Positions 40,585 to 52,816 of a stretch of 64,000 nucleotides of DNA are shown piece after piece (within the stretch, counting starts at the first letter, position 1; each line of letters opens with the position of its first letter). The notes below the pieces were generated by a model. It ran no database searches, was not told the DNA's origin, and was given only the letters and a program-made list of their open reading frames with translations. The stretch covers positions 152,757-216,756 of the forward strand of contig JACEVL010000093.1 in NCBI GenBank assembly GCA_020284085.1, read 5' to 3'. Origin of the DNA: Aporrectodea caliginosa (lineage: Eukaryota; Annelida; Clitellata; Crassiclitellata; Lumbricidae). Both the position numbers and the translations under genes were made by a program.

Positions 40585-40770
40585 AGAACGGAAGAACCGA
40601 TTGGTTAGGGTGCTCGGCTTGTAACAAGAAGAGAACGGATTCAATCCTCCCTAAACAGTTACTGTGTAGACGACTATTGAGCAAGCCCTTCAGGCAGAAC
40701 AGCTCAGCGCCATCGATTGATGCCTTGAAAGAAGATAATAGCGCTTTACAAAGACAGAATATTTCAAAAG
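40585..40770 (+). mobile_element. tRNA-derived SINE
   Basis: A box TTGGTTAGGGTGCTCGG, B box GGATTCAATCCTCC, body with AGCTCAGCGCCATCGATTGA. The same family as 5745-5925. Confidence 0.75.
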
Positions 40771-40959
40771 ACAAATTTAAAACATTGGCACACTTAGGGA
40801 AAGACCTAAAGCGTAGACTGTCCACGCTTGAATGGACTCTGGATCAAATAATAAATAAAATACTTCACAAGCGTCTGCGCATGTCCAAACGTTGAGGGAA
40901 AGACCTAAAGCGTAGACTGTGCACACGCCCAAGCATCTAAAGGATTAAACCGCATTGCG

Positions 40960-41560
40960 TCTGGTAAGATAGATAGTAAGATGCTGGAAATGTAATCGGA
41001 TTCTCTGTATTTCTTCAGCGTTCATAAAACCTAATAATATTTGAGGAAAACAGTGTAGGCCCTATTCCCCTATTCATAGGACGCAGAATAAAACATGATC
41101 GGTGAAGTAGAAATGACCTAATCATTTTTAACTCCAGGTAGTTTCTTAACTAAACTGTCTTTTAACAAAGATAACTAGCGATGCCCTCCTCCATTTTCTG
41201 GCCTATAGCGGGCGCTACGACATTTTATTCAGGCTTCGGACTGACACGTCTACAATTCTTATACTTTTGCTAAACACTGAGAAGTAAGAATCCATTGTTT
41301 AACGACATCCCACAGCAACAAAGGCCGTTGACGTCTTTAAAGTTCATTTTCATATAACTTTCGTTCCTTAGTTTCGTTTGCTTCTTTCGTGATTGTTCGT
41401 GATTGTTTTTTAGGACCAATTTAATAACGTACTAAACGATTGTCATAATTATTTGTAGCCTGATAATAAAGCTATTTGAAGGTATCTAAGCATCTCATTT
41501 TTTCAACTGCTTAGTTCTGTCTAAAGATGGCCAGAATCGCTGATTACGCAGGTTACTACG
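40960..41560. repeat. Composite repeat with unoccupied hAT-MITE site
   Basis: 40980-41110 matches both flanks of the MITE at 7016-7456 (ATAGGACGCAGAATAAAACA and AATCGGATTC). A minus A module is at 41165-41250 and a minus stem-loop end at 41295-41330. 41340-41560 has no identified feature. Confidence 0.65.
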
Positions 41561-41789
41561 TAACAGTTTTAATAATATTTAGTAGTTTCGTAGCTAACGG
41601 CCTAGGCAACCAGAGGATATCGTTAAATGCACGTTAACACAACTGCAATGCTCTCTTCGATACACATTTAAAACGATGTTCATCACCAAATTATAATATT
41701 TTTAAGAGCGTCACGTCACCTAAGCTGCTGCCTCGTTTAGTTTAAGCTCAACGTCAAAACACCTAGCTAAAGTTCGTCGTAGCCATACT

Positions 41790-41880
41790 CCGATATTGCC
41801 AGTCTGAATGATGGAAAAGGGATGAGGGCGACTTCAACGTCTCTGGAAGCCACAAGATGTCGTTAAACATTGGAAACTGC
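41790..41880 (+). repeat. A-B stem-loop module
   Basis: GCCAGTCTGAATGATGG, GATGAGGGCGACTTCAACG, CACAAGATGTCGTTAAACAT. Confidence 0.65.
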
Positions 41881-42028
41881 AACTGTCACTTATCTCTCAG
41901 CTTAAGTGCCTTCATATGCCTCACGAACATGGAGAATTTAATATTCTAAATAAGTATTGTTATTAACATAAACGGCCATGATTGATGCCATACATTTTTT
42001 AAACACTGTATAATGCAACGCTCTTTAC

Positions 42029-42065
42029 AAACCTTTATAAAGCTTTTAAACAAAGCTATATATAA
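42029..42065 (+). promoter_or_regulatory. AAACC-27-CTATATA motif
   Basis: AAACC begins at 42029 and CTATATA at 42056. The first half is degraded but the offset is kept. Confidence 0.4.
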
Positions 42066-42778
42066 ATATATACATCAACCCATTTTTATTTTCAAGAGTT
42101 TTTCAGCTGGATTATGCATGCAATAGGAACAGTGAGAATCTATCAAAACCAGTTTACTATCCACGGACGTTGTTGCCAGAAGAAACTGTTATTGAGTATA
42201 AGTTCTTTAATGTACGCTGAGAAAATAAAGGACATATTTGCCATTAGAATAAAAAAATTCCGATCGACATTAACGGCCAAGATTTCGTTAAACTGTTCTT
42301 CCCCGGTTGGTGCGGTAGTGTCTTAGCGTTGGAAGGCATAGTGAGGTTCTTGTCAACGATCCTTGCAGCCGTAAGATGTCGTTAAACCCTTTGGAAACTA
42401 CTCAGTGTAGCCAGAACACCTATTGACTCGAATTACCTGGTAGAAGACCGCTGTCAATGTGGCAATATCCGGGCGTCATTGTGATCATATGAAACAAATG
42501 GCGCCAACTATATTGCCTGCTAGAATGAGGCATTACTTCTTAGAGTGCGGATACAAAACGACATAGCGGTCACTTAGATTCTGTAGATTATAGGTTAAAC
42601 CAACTTAATTTGATTGACATTTCAACAGAATTTTCTAAAGAGAACCTGAGAACAAATGGGCTTGGTTTGTTGCTGTTACAAAATAATATAGATTCAAATT
42701 TGACCGGTTTTCAACTTTCGTAAAGTAGATTTGATATGAGAGCATCAGTACTAAACGTTATGCGTAACAACCAACATG

Positions 42779-42814
42779 TATATAGTGATTCTTCGAAACG
42801 TTTTGAAGGTGTCG
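42779..42814 (-). promoter_or_regulatory. ACACC-27-CTATATA motif, minus strand
   Basis: On the minus strand ACACC begins at 42812 and CTATATA at 42785. A second, poorer minus copy is at 42862-42882. Confidence 0.4.
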
Positions 42815-43008
42815 AAACAGGGTGCCCTGCGCAATGGCCAATAGCTTTCCAAGCATATGTAGCATTAGCTGAGCACGTTTTAAAGGTGTCTAATGAGAGC
42901 GGTCCCTAACCAATCTGCTGACTTGTCCGACGAGCCACGGTGCCACTCATAGAGACCAAACATGTGAAAAAAAGAATTATGAAAGAGAAAGAGAGAGTGT
43001 GTATAATA

Positions 43009-43223
<215 letters not shown>

Positions 43224-43299
43224 GACTTGGTCAGGTGCCATATGCAAAGCGATTCAAAACGGAATTGAAATGACTTCCTCGCTTCGCTTCTGACGCAAT

Positions 43300-43860
43300 T
43301 TAAACTGATAGGAATTGGTTAAGGCTAGTGCGGGTCCGGGTGCTGCGATAATGATAATGGAGTGTGATTACCTTCCAAAGACAACCACCGGTCCACCACG
43401 CACATATTTAGACGTTACTCTTTCTACACTGAGAGCTCCTCTGAATGGTCCATAACTCCATACTGTTTTATATATGTTCAGATATAATTATACAATATTT
43501 ATAACATGCTATTAACTGCCTATAACACAATGCACACTAATTATTAATGTTACATTACTATCTGCTGTACATGCAAGGTTTAGTGTCTGCTAAATAACTA
43601 TAAGTAATTAAATTAATTTGTGACCTGGTATTTATTTAAGCTTATGTCAAATAACTACATGTAATTAAATTAATTATTAGTTCGTATTTATTTATGTTGC
43701 AGTATTTCGCTAGATTTAACTGTAGGCCTAAATTAACAACAAGCACATTCAAAACTTTCTTCACTTCCGAAAATGCGGGTCCCTCAGAACTGCGGATCCG
43801 AGTTCTGCAGTAACCTTAGCATCCCCTTAATGTGGCCTTGGATGACATCATAAGGTCCTC
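43300..43860. other. No gene seen; one local duplication
   Basis: AATAACTATAAGTAATTAAA (43595) and AATAACTACATGTAATTAAA (43660) are a diverged tandem pair of about 65 bp. Nothing else was recognised. Confidence 0.5.
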
Positions 43861-43862
43861 TG

Positions 43863-44465
43863 TCTAGGTCATTTCTCAATTTCCCTTTCTATCTCTCTGT
43901 CTCTCTTCTTTCCCTCTATATATATTCGTTTATTGAGAGAGACAACTCTGATTGGCACACCGCAATCAGTTACAATGTCAAAGAGTTTATAGAAAATAAT
44001 AGGTGTTTAGTTTTACTCATTATGCAGTTGACCATAACGTTCAAATGAGGAATTTAGACATAGTCATAGTCTCTGTTCTTCCTTTTTCTCTCTTTCGTTT
44101 TCTCTATCTCATTTTCTCCCTCTCTTCCACACCCCTCCCTCTATCAGTTGCTTTTCATTTCATTCTCCGTCTCTCTAACTTTTCTTTCTTTCTCCCTCTC
44201 TCACCTCTCCATCTCTCACTCTCTGGATCACTCTCCTTCTCTCACTCTCTGGATCACTCTCCTTCTCTCATTCGCTGTATCCTTTCCTGTCTCTCTCTTT
44301 TGCTCTGTCCCTCTTTCAATTTTCTCGTGTCTTTCGTTTTCTCCTTCTCTCTGTCTCTGTCTGTCTGTCTCTGTGTCTATCTCTTCTTCTCCCATATTCG
44401 TGGTCACCTCCCCTCTTTATCCCGGTCTGTATCACCTTCAGTCTCATTCTTCCTCGCTTCCTTCG
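43863..44465. repeat. Pyrimidine-rich low-complexity tract
   Basis: CT-rich DNA including a 26-bp unit repeated at 44218-44270 (CTCTGGATCACTCTCCTTCT). Long Ser/Leu/Phe frames are compositional. Confidence 0.9.
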
Positions 44466-44559
44466 TAATTTATGCAAAACAATGCAAAAGGAGCGTTAGA
44501 CATAGGCTAATACTCACGTTTCAATACATAATCCTTTAACAGTGGTAACAATCCCATAG

Positions 44560-44830
44560 ACTTGTCTCTGTCTACTTTAGCCTTCGATTTTGTCCAGAAT
44601 ACATTTACAAACTGTCCTAAAACGCAATTGTGTAGATCTGTTTGAAAGTTATATTGATATTCTCTAAATGCGCTATATAAATGCCTTGATACAGTCTTAC
44701 ATTCATTCTGGAAAGATCAGACTCTAAACTGGACAGAACAGCCAATGCTTCATTGCATAGGGACTTTTTAAACACCTCTTTTAAGGTTGCTGTTTGGCTA
44801 TAAATACTCATGACTTAAATCTGATGTCAA
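44560..44830 (+). repeat. Dispersed 28565-type repeat followed by module F, copy 7
   Basis: TTTACAAACTGTCCTAAAA to GCGCTATATAAATGCCTTG matches 28565-28740. 44698-44830 is the right half of module F, with ACACC at 44772 and CTATAAA at 44798. Confidence 0.65.
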
Positions 44831-44934
44831 ATAACTGCAGAACATTAATCTTCGATGCGTGAGCCTTGTTGTAGCGAGGTAGCTTCAACCGACTCTGGTT
44901 TCTGGCCTGCTGGAGACGAGGGTCGATGATCAAG

Positions 44935-45008
44935 TGCCGGTGCCAGTTCCAAGCCTGTTAGAAGGAGGAGGGCGACGTTAATTGTATTTGTTACTACACA
45001 GTGTCGTT
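44935..45008 (+). repeat. Stem-loop A module, cut by a LINE
   Basis: GGTGCCAGTTCCAAGCCTG, GGAGGAGGGCGACGTTAATT, ACACAGTGTCGTT. It ends exactly where the ATCA tail of an inverted LINE begins; TCGTTAAACATCG appears again at 45628. Confidence 0.7.
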
Positions 45009-45626
45009 CAATCAATCAATCAATCAATCAATTCTTTTATTTTGAAACAGCAATAGAATTCACAGTGTAATGCAATAACATGAATGACTTGTATGGTTTC
45101 ATAAAAGGAGGCCCTGAAGGGATCATTAGATCCCGCTAAATAGGGACACCTAATTACGAAGACATGTTGCATAAAAGAAAGCAAATCATATTCTTAAATA
45201 GCTGGATGAGTAGAATCCACAAAAGTACTAAGTTTCATATAATATTATACTAAATAAACCTTAACTAACTTAACTACTTCAACAATCACGTGAGGAAACA
45301 CCTTCAATAAATGACCGTACGTTATGTCCTTCATCAATGATATTATTAGGCTACAGCAGGATGAGTGATGTATTTAAGAGTACTACATTGCATTTGTATA
45401 ACTATAAGCCTTGACTAAGGGTCGCAAGAAAGGAAAAAGACAAGAAAAACACTCCATTTAAGAAAAGACTATTGATTAACCTCCATAACATGGGTGCGCA
45501 GTTTTCTTTAAATATAGACAAACTAGGCGACTGTCGGATTTCAGGTGGAACTTTTTCCCAAATTAAAACGCCAGATAGTTTGATTGAGAATAGGCGGGTG
45601 TTAGTGCGTGCATATCGTTAAACATC
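45009..45626 (-). mobile_element. LINE 3' end with (TTGA)n tail, inverted
   Basis: CAATCAATCAATCAATCAAT then TTCTTTTATTTTG is, reversed, an AATAAAAGAA signal plus a TTGA tail. It is inserted inside a stem-loop module. No protein motif could be read with confidence. Confidence 0.6.
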
Positions 45627-45774
45627 GAGAAAAAGAAAGACAACTAACAAAATCTCCTTGAAGTTCTCGCCTTCATAGAACTGGATCCACATAGTGCACA
45701 CATATGCATATGCATACACACACGTTTACGTGCATGCAAATTTATATGCAAAGAAAAATGGATAATTATACAAT

Positions 45775-45789
45775 AATAACAACAACAAT

Positions 45790-45822
<33 letters not shown>

Positions 45823-45840
45823 AATAATCGTAATAATATT
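45775..45840. repeat. (AAC)n / (AAT)n microsatellite
   Basis: ACAACAACA units with ATA interruptions. ACATGTACATGTACATGT follows at 45881. Confidence 0.9.
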
Positions 45841-46340
45841 TTATTCTTTAATGAAGCGCCTGACAAACGCACTGCGCTGTACATGTACATGTACATGTTG
45901 TGACGATTAAACAATTCACAAGAACACAAATTACAGAGGACATAAATCAACAATACGTCCTTTATTAATTCAAACTGACAAATACGCAGTATGATTACAA
46001 GTCACAGTATGAACTGATGATCACAAGTAATCGCAGGAGTCGAATTTAACTGTATGGCAGCCATGCAAGGCGCCCATCTTTAATGCCTTCGCCATAAATG
46101 GCATTGTTGCGCTAACTGCTGTTATTTGATATCTTATCGAAGAATAGAATGGTTTCAAAATAATTAACACACCTCTTTAAGTGTTGAAGTTGCCATATAA
46201 GTAATGGTCCAGTATTCAGTCAACAAGTTGAAATCCCATCTGTAACTCCTAATGACAGTTAACGCCAGTGATTGTTTTGTCTGGCGCTATATAAACGTCG
46301 AATTAAAATTACACGAAACACAGTAACCGATTGTAGGACA

Positions 46341-46490
46341 CGTTAGACGATTGATTAGAGCGCTCGGCTTTTAAGACGAGGAGAACGGATTCGAAACTCC
46401 CTACACAGTAACTGTGTAAGAACACTGAGCAAATCCTTCTCAGCGCTTTGAGAGTTGATAGTTGCCCTTAACAAAGACAAACATTACTCA
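46341..46490 (+). mobile_element. tRNA-derived SINE
   Basis: A box GATTGATTAGAGCGCTCGG, degraded B box GGATTCGAAACTCC, body TGTGTAAGAACACTGAGC. Confidence 0.7.
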
Positions 46491-46639
46491 AGGACACTTT
46501 AAAATGGTTACATACTTACGGAAAGTACGACTAACTCACCACGGAAATTGAAATCTTATTTATGCCCTTGGATAAATTAAGAGGCATATGCCTACCGCAA
46601 ATTTAATTTTGTGAAGTACCTAAAGATACTGTAATGCAT

Positions 46640-46882
46640 CCAGGAGCATATACATACATACATACATACAAATGTGTCTACGAATGTGTGTATGCCTGTA
46701 TGTATGTATATATTTATGTATGTATGTATGTATGTATGTATGTATTGTATTGTATGTATGTATGTATGTATGTATGTATGTATGTATGTATGTATGTATG
46801 TATGTATGTATGTATGTATGTATGTATGTATGTATGTATGTATGTATGTATGTATGTATGTATGTATGTATGTATCTATGTA
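46640..46882. repeat. (TATG)n microsatellite
   Basis: About 50 tetranucleotide units. Met/Tyr/Val/Cys frames are artefacts. Confidence 0.96.
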
Positions 46883-46974
46883 TAATTATATCGATTTGCC
46901 TTCCTCTTACACAGAAGCGCAGAGCTTTCAATCGAAGTAGCCATTGTCTAACAACGTGTGGTCTGACGAGAACA

Positions 46975-47215
46975 ATAACCGTCGCCCTCCTCCTTTTTCA
47001 AGGCTTTGGACTATCACAAACTGAAAACAGCAGTATGTATCCAAAGGCTATGTACGGATATAGTGAAGCGGCAGAAGTGTGTGGTATTTGGATATCGAAC
47101 TAATTATTTAACAACGGTATGTTATAGTCTTTGGACTGGCAACAACCGAAAACGGCAGTATATAAATTATCCAAAGGCTAGATAGGGATATAGTGAGGCG
47201 GCTATTCTATAGTGG
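46975..47215 (-). repeat. Minus A module and a local 100-bp duplication
   Basis: ACCGTCGCCCTCCTCC at 46978. The stretch AGTATGTATCCAAAGGCTA...GGATATAGTGA at 47030 recurs at 47157. Confidence 0.6.
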
Positions 47216-47401
47216 ATGGCTATAGTCGTATTTTTATTTCGAACGTCGAGATTTTAAATGAGAAGAGGAGGAATATGGATAGGATCTGTGGAAGAGGATT
47301 TTTCGGTATTAAAATGAAAGACCTGCGCAAAAAACTGCAAGAGGCGCGGAGTGCTGGTAAGTTTATCACTAAACATTTGAGAATACACCAAGATCTCTTA
47401 G

Positions 47402-47440
47402 ACACCTTCAAAAGACTTTCTTCCCAGGCTATATATATTT
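47402..47440 (+). promoter_or_regulatory. ACACC-27-CTATATA motif
   Basis: ACACC begins at 47402 and CTATATA at 47429. Confidence 0.45.
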
Positions 47441-47671
47441 ATGGACCGCTATTTATTTCAAACGTTTTTTAAATTTTTTAGTAAGTTATGGTCGACGTCA
47501 ACGGCATAAGATGTTGTCATTCACTGAGAAGTACTACTAATATTACAATATAATGGACACTGCAATTAATGTTACATTATTGGAGAACTATTCAAAGCAA
47601 TTTCCGTCGACGTCAACTGCCTTTGATGTAATAAAATGTCGTTAAATTGTTGGACCCAAACTAGTTTTATA

Positions 47672-47850
47672 ATTGTGGCCGAGTGGCTACTGGATCGTCT
47701 TTCACCCCTTCGATTTAGATTCGAACCCGGGTCTCTTTATGTCAAATCGACAAATGGATCACAATGCGGTACTGCAAACCTACGTTGCCTTGGAGACCAT
47801 CACCTCACAAACTCGTGCCTCTTCAAGCAAGAATAATAAATTAAAAATAA
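47672..47850 (+). mobile_element. tRNA-derived SINE (Ser/Leu-like head)
   Basis: A box TGGCCGAGTGGCTACTGG (47678) and B box GATTCGAACCCGG (47729), then a short body and an AATAATAAATTAAAA tail. No intact tRNA fold can be drawn past the B box. Confidence 0.65.
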
Positions 47851-48194
47851 GTCGTAGCGTTTTAAAATAACCGTAATATCTAGAACGCTTCAGTCTCCAA
47901 AAAACAAAGATGCGGGAACCAGTTTCTTATTATTCAGAGGTGCTGAGTAAAAGCAAAATGGATAGGCAGGAATGGTCGCTGATATTACACCTGTTTAATG
48001 ACACAGGCAGAATTACTCCTATAAACCGATTTTTAACATCGCGAAACTCGTTAACATGATCCAGGTAAAATATTGATAGTTAACGCCATTGTACTCTCTG
48101 ACCTATTTATAAAATGGGTCAGAGTATTGCACCGAATGACATCGTCTGGTGTCACGTGACGAATGCGTCAGGTATCCCTCATCAATAAACGCAA

Positions 48195-48380
48195 AGACTT
48201 GACCATTAACTGATGATAACGACGACGATAATAACAACATAATTCACAACAACGACTATGATGATGAAGATGATCAAAGTTATGATGACGACTACGACGA
48301 TTATAGTAACAACGACGACGATGATATAAAGGACGATCACATCGACAAAGACGACAATAATCATTACATCGACGACGATG
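48195..48380. repeat. Degenerate GAC/GAT/AAC trinucleotide tract
   Basis: ACGACGACGATAATAACAAC-type sequence. No gene. Confidence 0.85.
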
Positions 48381-48399
48381 ACGTATACCTAAACACATT

Positions 48400-48930
48400 T
48401 ATATAGCACCCGACATCAACTGTAATTATTCCATGTAATAAAGTAGACCCACGTATTTACACGCGTAACTGATGCCGCCCGACGCTAGTAAATGCGAGTA
48501 AATGCGTTATTTATCTAGCGCCAGACTAAATCCTGTCGTAAAGATGTTGATATTGAAGACAACATTCCATTGGGACTGATGACTTCATTCCATCTGGACT
48601 GACACGTAAAGACGTAATTCCGTCTCGTGTTCGTTGTTCTGAGTTGTTGTGAAACGTCAACCGATGTTTTATGCTGGAGACATTCAACGCTATTTCGCTC
48701 GTTATGACCGGCGAACAACAGGGGCGCCACCTTACAAAGATATTGACCATTGCGGGAAGTTTATTCCTAACTCAATGACAGCAGTTCAGGTATACGAGGT
48801 AGGGTAAGTTAGAGTAATTTAGGATATGTTTATGTAGGTGGTAAGGTATGGTGAGATATAGAGTGAGCTTTGTTGAGAGTATTTCAGGTACGAGAAGACT
48901 GAAGAGCACATTTGTGGTGCATTACTTTGG
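48400..48930. other. No gene or clear repeat seen
   Basis: Contains a CTAGCGCCAGACTAAATCC word resembling LINE 3' ends and a 74-codon minus frame without recognisable motifs. Confidence 0.45.
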
Positions 48931-49065
48931 CAATATCCTAGTGCCAGTCCCAAGTCTGGATAAAGATGTCAAAAGATGTCAAAAAGCGGAAAAATAACTA
49001 TCTACATGGTAGTGCCAGTCCCAAGCCCGTAGAACGCAAATAACTAAAAAATGTGTGCTCAAGAC

Positions 49066-49100
49066 ACACCTTTAAAACGTTCCCTGACGACGCTATATAT
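49066..49100 (+). promoter_or_regulatory. ACACC-27-CTATATA motif
   Basis: ACACC begins at 49066 and CTATATA at 49093. Confidence 0.45.
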
Positions 49101-49374
49101 ACTTGAATCTTTTTTCAATTTCCAATGGGTATTTCACAATGCTGTAAAAGTAAAACGTAGGGAAAAGTTGTTCCAAACCAATCTTAAACGACATCTGACG
49201 AACAGTTAACTTACTGGCATAATTAATATTTCTCTCTTTCGTAACATAATCTCTTGTCGTTTTTTTAAAAAGACGTTGACCACTTTAGATGTTACAAGAT
49301 GTATGTAAAGGCTTAAACCTCTAGTTAGTGTCAGTCAATTGCCAATAATTATTTGAATTCCGACCCTGCGTTAA

Positions 49375-49605
49375 TTTGGGTGGTGCCAGTCCGTAACCTG
49401 GATTAAGGAGGAGGGAGACGATAATATCTCTATTGTCACACAGCTTCGATAAACAGACACTGTACTTATTTATAACTGAAAATAGTTATCTGCTGCGGAT
49501 AGTAATGCAGGGCAAAGTCAACGGCTCAGAAAAGCAGAAGGTGTCATTAAATACGGCGAAGCTCTTCTTGGACACCTTTAAGACGTTAATTAGCTTTGAT
49601 ATAGT
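49375..49605 (+). repeat. A module, stem-loop end and ACACC motif
   Basis: GGTGCCAGTCCGTAACCTGG (49383), CAAAGTCAACGGCTCAG...GGTGTCATTAAATAC (49512-49555), then ACACC at 49572 and GATATAG at 49598. Confidence 0.6.
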
Positions 49606-50079
49606 TAGAAACAATCGCTGTTAGATAATAATGAAAATGGATGCAGGAGGATGTGGTCAACGCTAAAGATCTTTACTACAACACAGTGTCGTTAAACTGA
49701 AACTACTACTGCTACTTGTCAGATAATATTAGGCGATATTAGGTTCATGTCGACGGCATCGCAGCCGCAAGATGCCGTTAAACGGTCGAAACTGCTTGAT
49801 ACCTGTTTGAAGTAACTCATATTTCATTGGGCGATAATGTCGTACAAATGCTGATACCTGTTAAACCGATTTTTCAGTCATCGTCAATGGCATTTGATGC
49901 CATAAGACGTCGTTAAATTTTTTGTAACGTTGGGTGATACGTAATGTCTGCTTCTGCTTCGATGATGATACTTGGCCGAAGCTTTTGGTAAACTATAGAG
50001 GAGAAGGGCGACGTTAGTCATCTTTGTCGACACAGCTTGATTAACCCAAAAACTAACTACCTACCTGCGTTTGAAGTCA

Positions 50080-50255
<176 letters not shown>

Positions 50256-50389
50256 CTATAATAACTATAATAACCTAATAGTCAACTATCTCAGAACGAA
50301 TACCGTTGATCTTTAACTCACGAGAACGGATGTGAACTGTTGCCAATATTATTTTGTTGAAACACTGGATAATACGTCGATCTATTTGT

Positions 50390-50426
50390 ACACCTTTAAC
50401 ATGTGTTCTGCCAATGCTTTATAAAA
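50390..50426 (+). promoter_or_regulatory. ACACC-27-CTTTATA motif
   Basis: ACACC begins at 50390 and CTTTATA at 50417, with a stem-loop end (TTTTGTTGAAACACTGGA) upstream. Confidence 0.4.
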
Positions 50427-50579
50427 ATTATATCTCAACCGCGTTCGAATTTTTAAGATGAGAAGACTTGATGATCCCTAGCAGTAACTAGAAACGACTG
50501 CGTTGAGACCGCAGATAATGAACGCGACTTGGATCCATCTAGCTAGTCACGGGACGTATCGCCGCCACTAACAGCAATC

Positions 50580-51240
50580 TGGAGGTGCCAGTCCCAAGTC
50601 TCGATGAAGGAAGAGGACGACGCTGATCATATTTCTTTGACACATTGTCGTTAAACAGCAACAAACCAACCATCACCTTAATGAAGTCTTGATAGAGCAG
50701 ACGAAACCGACCTTTGTTGCCACTGGAGACGGTTGTATAATGCCATAATACGAACGGTGAGAACTGTTCAAAATTATTTCTCTCGACGTCAACGGCCTTG
50801 GCTGCCTTAAGATGCCGTTAAACTCTGTTGCCGTCACCTTAACTCCCGTCCCTATTTTAAGAAGCCGTCAACAGTGGAGGCGCCATGATTTCAGGTTGGG
50901 TGGGGGCTAAAGCTCCAAGCCCTTCCCTTTTGTCCCCTCCTCCCTGTGATTTGCAGTGATTTCCCACTTTGGGAGGGAGGGGCTAAGTCCCCCTATCCCC
51001 TCCCTGGCGCCGCCACTGGCCGTCAAATGCTAGAAACTAATACGATGATACGTGTTTGAAGTTCCTTCGATTAATTCTGTTGTAAAAATGCTGTACGAAT
51101 ACTGAGACCTGCTAAAGCATTATTTCGTATGATTGTCAACAGCATTTGATGCCATAAGACGTCGTTAAACTGTTGGTTACCTTGGGTTATACGTAATGAC
51201 CGTCTCTGTTGTTGTGGTGTTACTAGTTAGAAGATTTGTG
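50580..51240 (+). repeat. Series of A and B modules
   Basis: A at 50583-50660, B at 50745-50830 (GTGAGAACTGTTCAAAATTA, CTTGGCTGCCTTAAGATGCC), B-like ends at 51150-51175. 50860-51020 is a C-rich insert of unknown origin containing CCCCTCCTCCCTG and CCCCTCCCTGGCGCCGCCAC. Confidence 0.6.
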
Positions 51241-51244
51241 TAAA

Positions 51245-51545
51245 TCATAAAGGATGATTGCGACGCTAACCATCTTAGGGTAACTACCCACCTACATGCG
51301 TTTGAGTTGGTCAGACGAACGAAATCCTCTTGAATCCAAAGCGACTAAGAAGTCAGAGCCTCTTGACCTCAGACATCGATCCAATCAACCACGAAGGATT
51401 TGAATAATCAAACGCAGTGAAAAGTAAAGAAGAGCGACGTCAACGGCACAGGCAGCCACAAACACCTTAAACACCTTTAAAAGAGTTTTACCGATGCTAT
51501 ATAAATTACATTAAACGCTGCCGATGCAATAAAACCATTCTCGTA
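51245..51545 (+). repeat. Composite unit, unoccupied relative of two insertion sites
   Basis: 51290-51345 (CTACATGCGTTTGAGTTGGTC, GAACGAAATCCTCTTGAATC) is the uninterrupted counterpart of the CR1 insertion at 29608-30727 and of the foldback insertion at 9538-10689. ACACC lies at 51472 and CTATATA at 51498. Confidence 0.75.
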
Positions 51546-51697
51546 GGTTATACTGTAAGTCATTGAGAGTCGTTCTATCACATACATAAAATTTTATTCA
51601 CGCATTATCTACCGTACTGACATTATATCGTACTTTTTATGTACTATTATGATGTCAGCTGCCGATGTTGCCAGGAGATAGTCACGAAAATGATTTA

Positions 51698-51900
51698 AAC
51701 ATTGTATTGTATTGTATTGTATTGTATCTACAGATTTATATAGAGCCTCTCTCAGAATAACTATTCAGAAGCGCTCTCAGCACGAAAACCCCGGGGGAAA
51801 AGAAACGTCTTTAAAGAACGAGAGACCAAAGAGGAAAAACTAGTCATTAGTTTAGACCTTAATGAGGGGGGAAGGTCATTCCAAGTAGAGGGACCAACAA
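51698..51900 (-). mobile_element. CR1-type LINE 3' end with (ATACA)n tail
   Basis: TATTGTATTGTATTG at the left is the reversed tail. It is followed by TATATAGAGCCTCTCTCAG and TATTCAGAAGCGCTCTCAG, and by GGTCATTCCAAGTAGAGGG, which encodes part of the GPSTWNxxP block on the minus strand. Confidence 0.75.
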
Positions 51901-52080
51901 ACATATCCTAAATACAAAAACTATCGGTTATCGGGTGGTGCCAGTGGAAAGAAGGACCCAGGCTAGTCATCTTCTGCACTATGACAAAGCATTCTTAAAC
52001 AGAAACTTTCACAGCCTGAATTAAAGAGGACGGCGACATAAAATTTCGTAAAATACTGCACATTACGACGGTCTCTTTAG

Positions 52081-52116
52081 ACACCTCTATAAAATGGTTC
52101 ACTTAAGCTATATAAA
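52081..52116 (+). promoter_or_regulatory. ACACC-27-CTATATA motif
   Basis: ACACC begins at 52081 and CTATATA at 52108. A stem-loop remnant (AAATTTCGTAAAATACTGC) is upstream. Confidence 0.45.
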
Positions 52117-52261
52117 CCTTAACCGCTTTAAATTTTTCCGTAACCATCATACTATCATTCTATATGTTCATTTCTGAAATATGCAGATTTAATCGGTCTA
52201 GAAGCTATATTATTTAGTATCTAGCCTGTGACTGATATATGAAACAATTATAATATCATAG

Positions 52262-52433
52262 GCCAGCGCTGAGAACCCCTCTCATGAGCTACATTGTTTT
52301 CTCTAAACTCTTAAAGACGCATTTTTTCAGCTGTTTGATGGCCAAGTGTTGAGCGCTTCTGAGAGACTCTTAAGTGGCGCTTTATAAATGTTTTCTTACA
52401 TTATATTACGTTACATTACATTACATTACATTG
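52262..52433 (+). mobile_element. CR1-type LINE 3' end
   Basis: GTTGAGCGCTTCTGAGAGAC and GTGGCGCTTTATAAATG, then a TACATTACATTACATT tail. The last codons (CTAAACTCTTAAAGACGC, SKLLKTHFF-like) are the LINE C-terminus. Confidence 0.7.
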
Positions 52434-52559
52434 GGTGGAGCGTAAGCAGCGTCTCATGTGCCTCTGTGTTAGAGAAACTTGTGGAGCGGTTCGCTTCCCG
52501 AATCTGGCTCACTTCAGAGATTTACAACTCGGGCTAACGCGGTCCGTGCACGGGCCCCT

Positions 52560-52761
52560 TGTATGTATGTATGTATGTATGTATGTATGTATGTATGTAT
52601 GTATGTATGTATGTATGTATGTATGTATGTATGCATGTATGTATGTATGTATGTATGTATGTATGTATGCATGTATGTATGTATGTATGTATGTATGTAT
52701 GTATGTATGTATGTATGTATGTATGTATGTATGTATGTATGTATGTATGTATGTATGTATG

Positions 52762-52792
<31 letters not shown>

Positions 52793-52816
52793 GTATGTAT
52801 GTATGTATGTATGTAT
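52560..52816. repeat. (GTAT)n microsatellite
   Basis: About 64 units with occasional GCATG. It ends at a minus-strand retroposon 3' end (52817), so it probably expanded from that tail. Confidence 0.96.

Noticed and set aside
41340..41560. Possible additional LINE 3' UTR because of GTTGACGTCTTTAAAGTTCA
   Set aside because: It contains only a short reversed stem-loop end and part of an E-like unit; the remainder does not match E1 or E2 well enough to call.
43863..44540. 178-codon hydrophobic Ser/Leu/Phe frame as a membrane protein
   Set aside because: It lies in a pyrimidine-rich low-complexity tract and overlaps another frame of the same composition.
48168..48750. Minus-strand Arg/Tyr-rich frames
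   Set aside because: Antisense of a GAC/GAT triplet tract and of unremarkable DNA; no domain.
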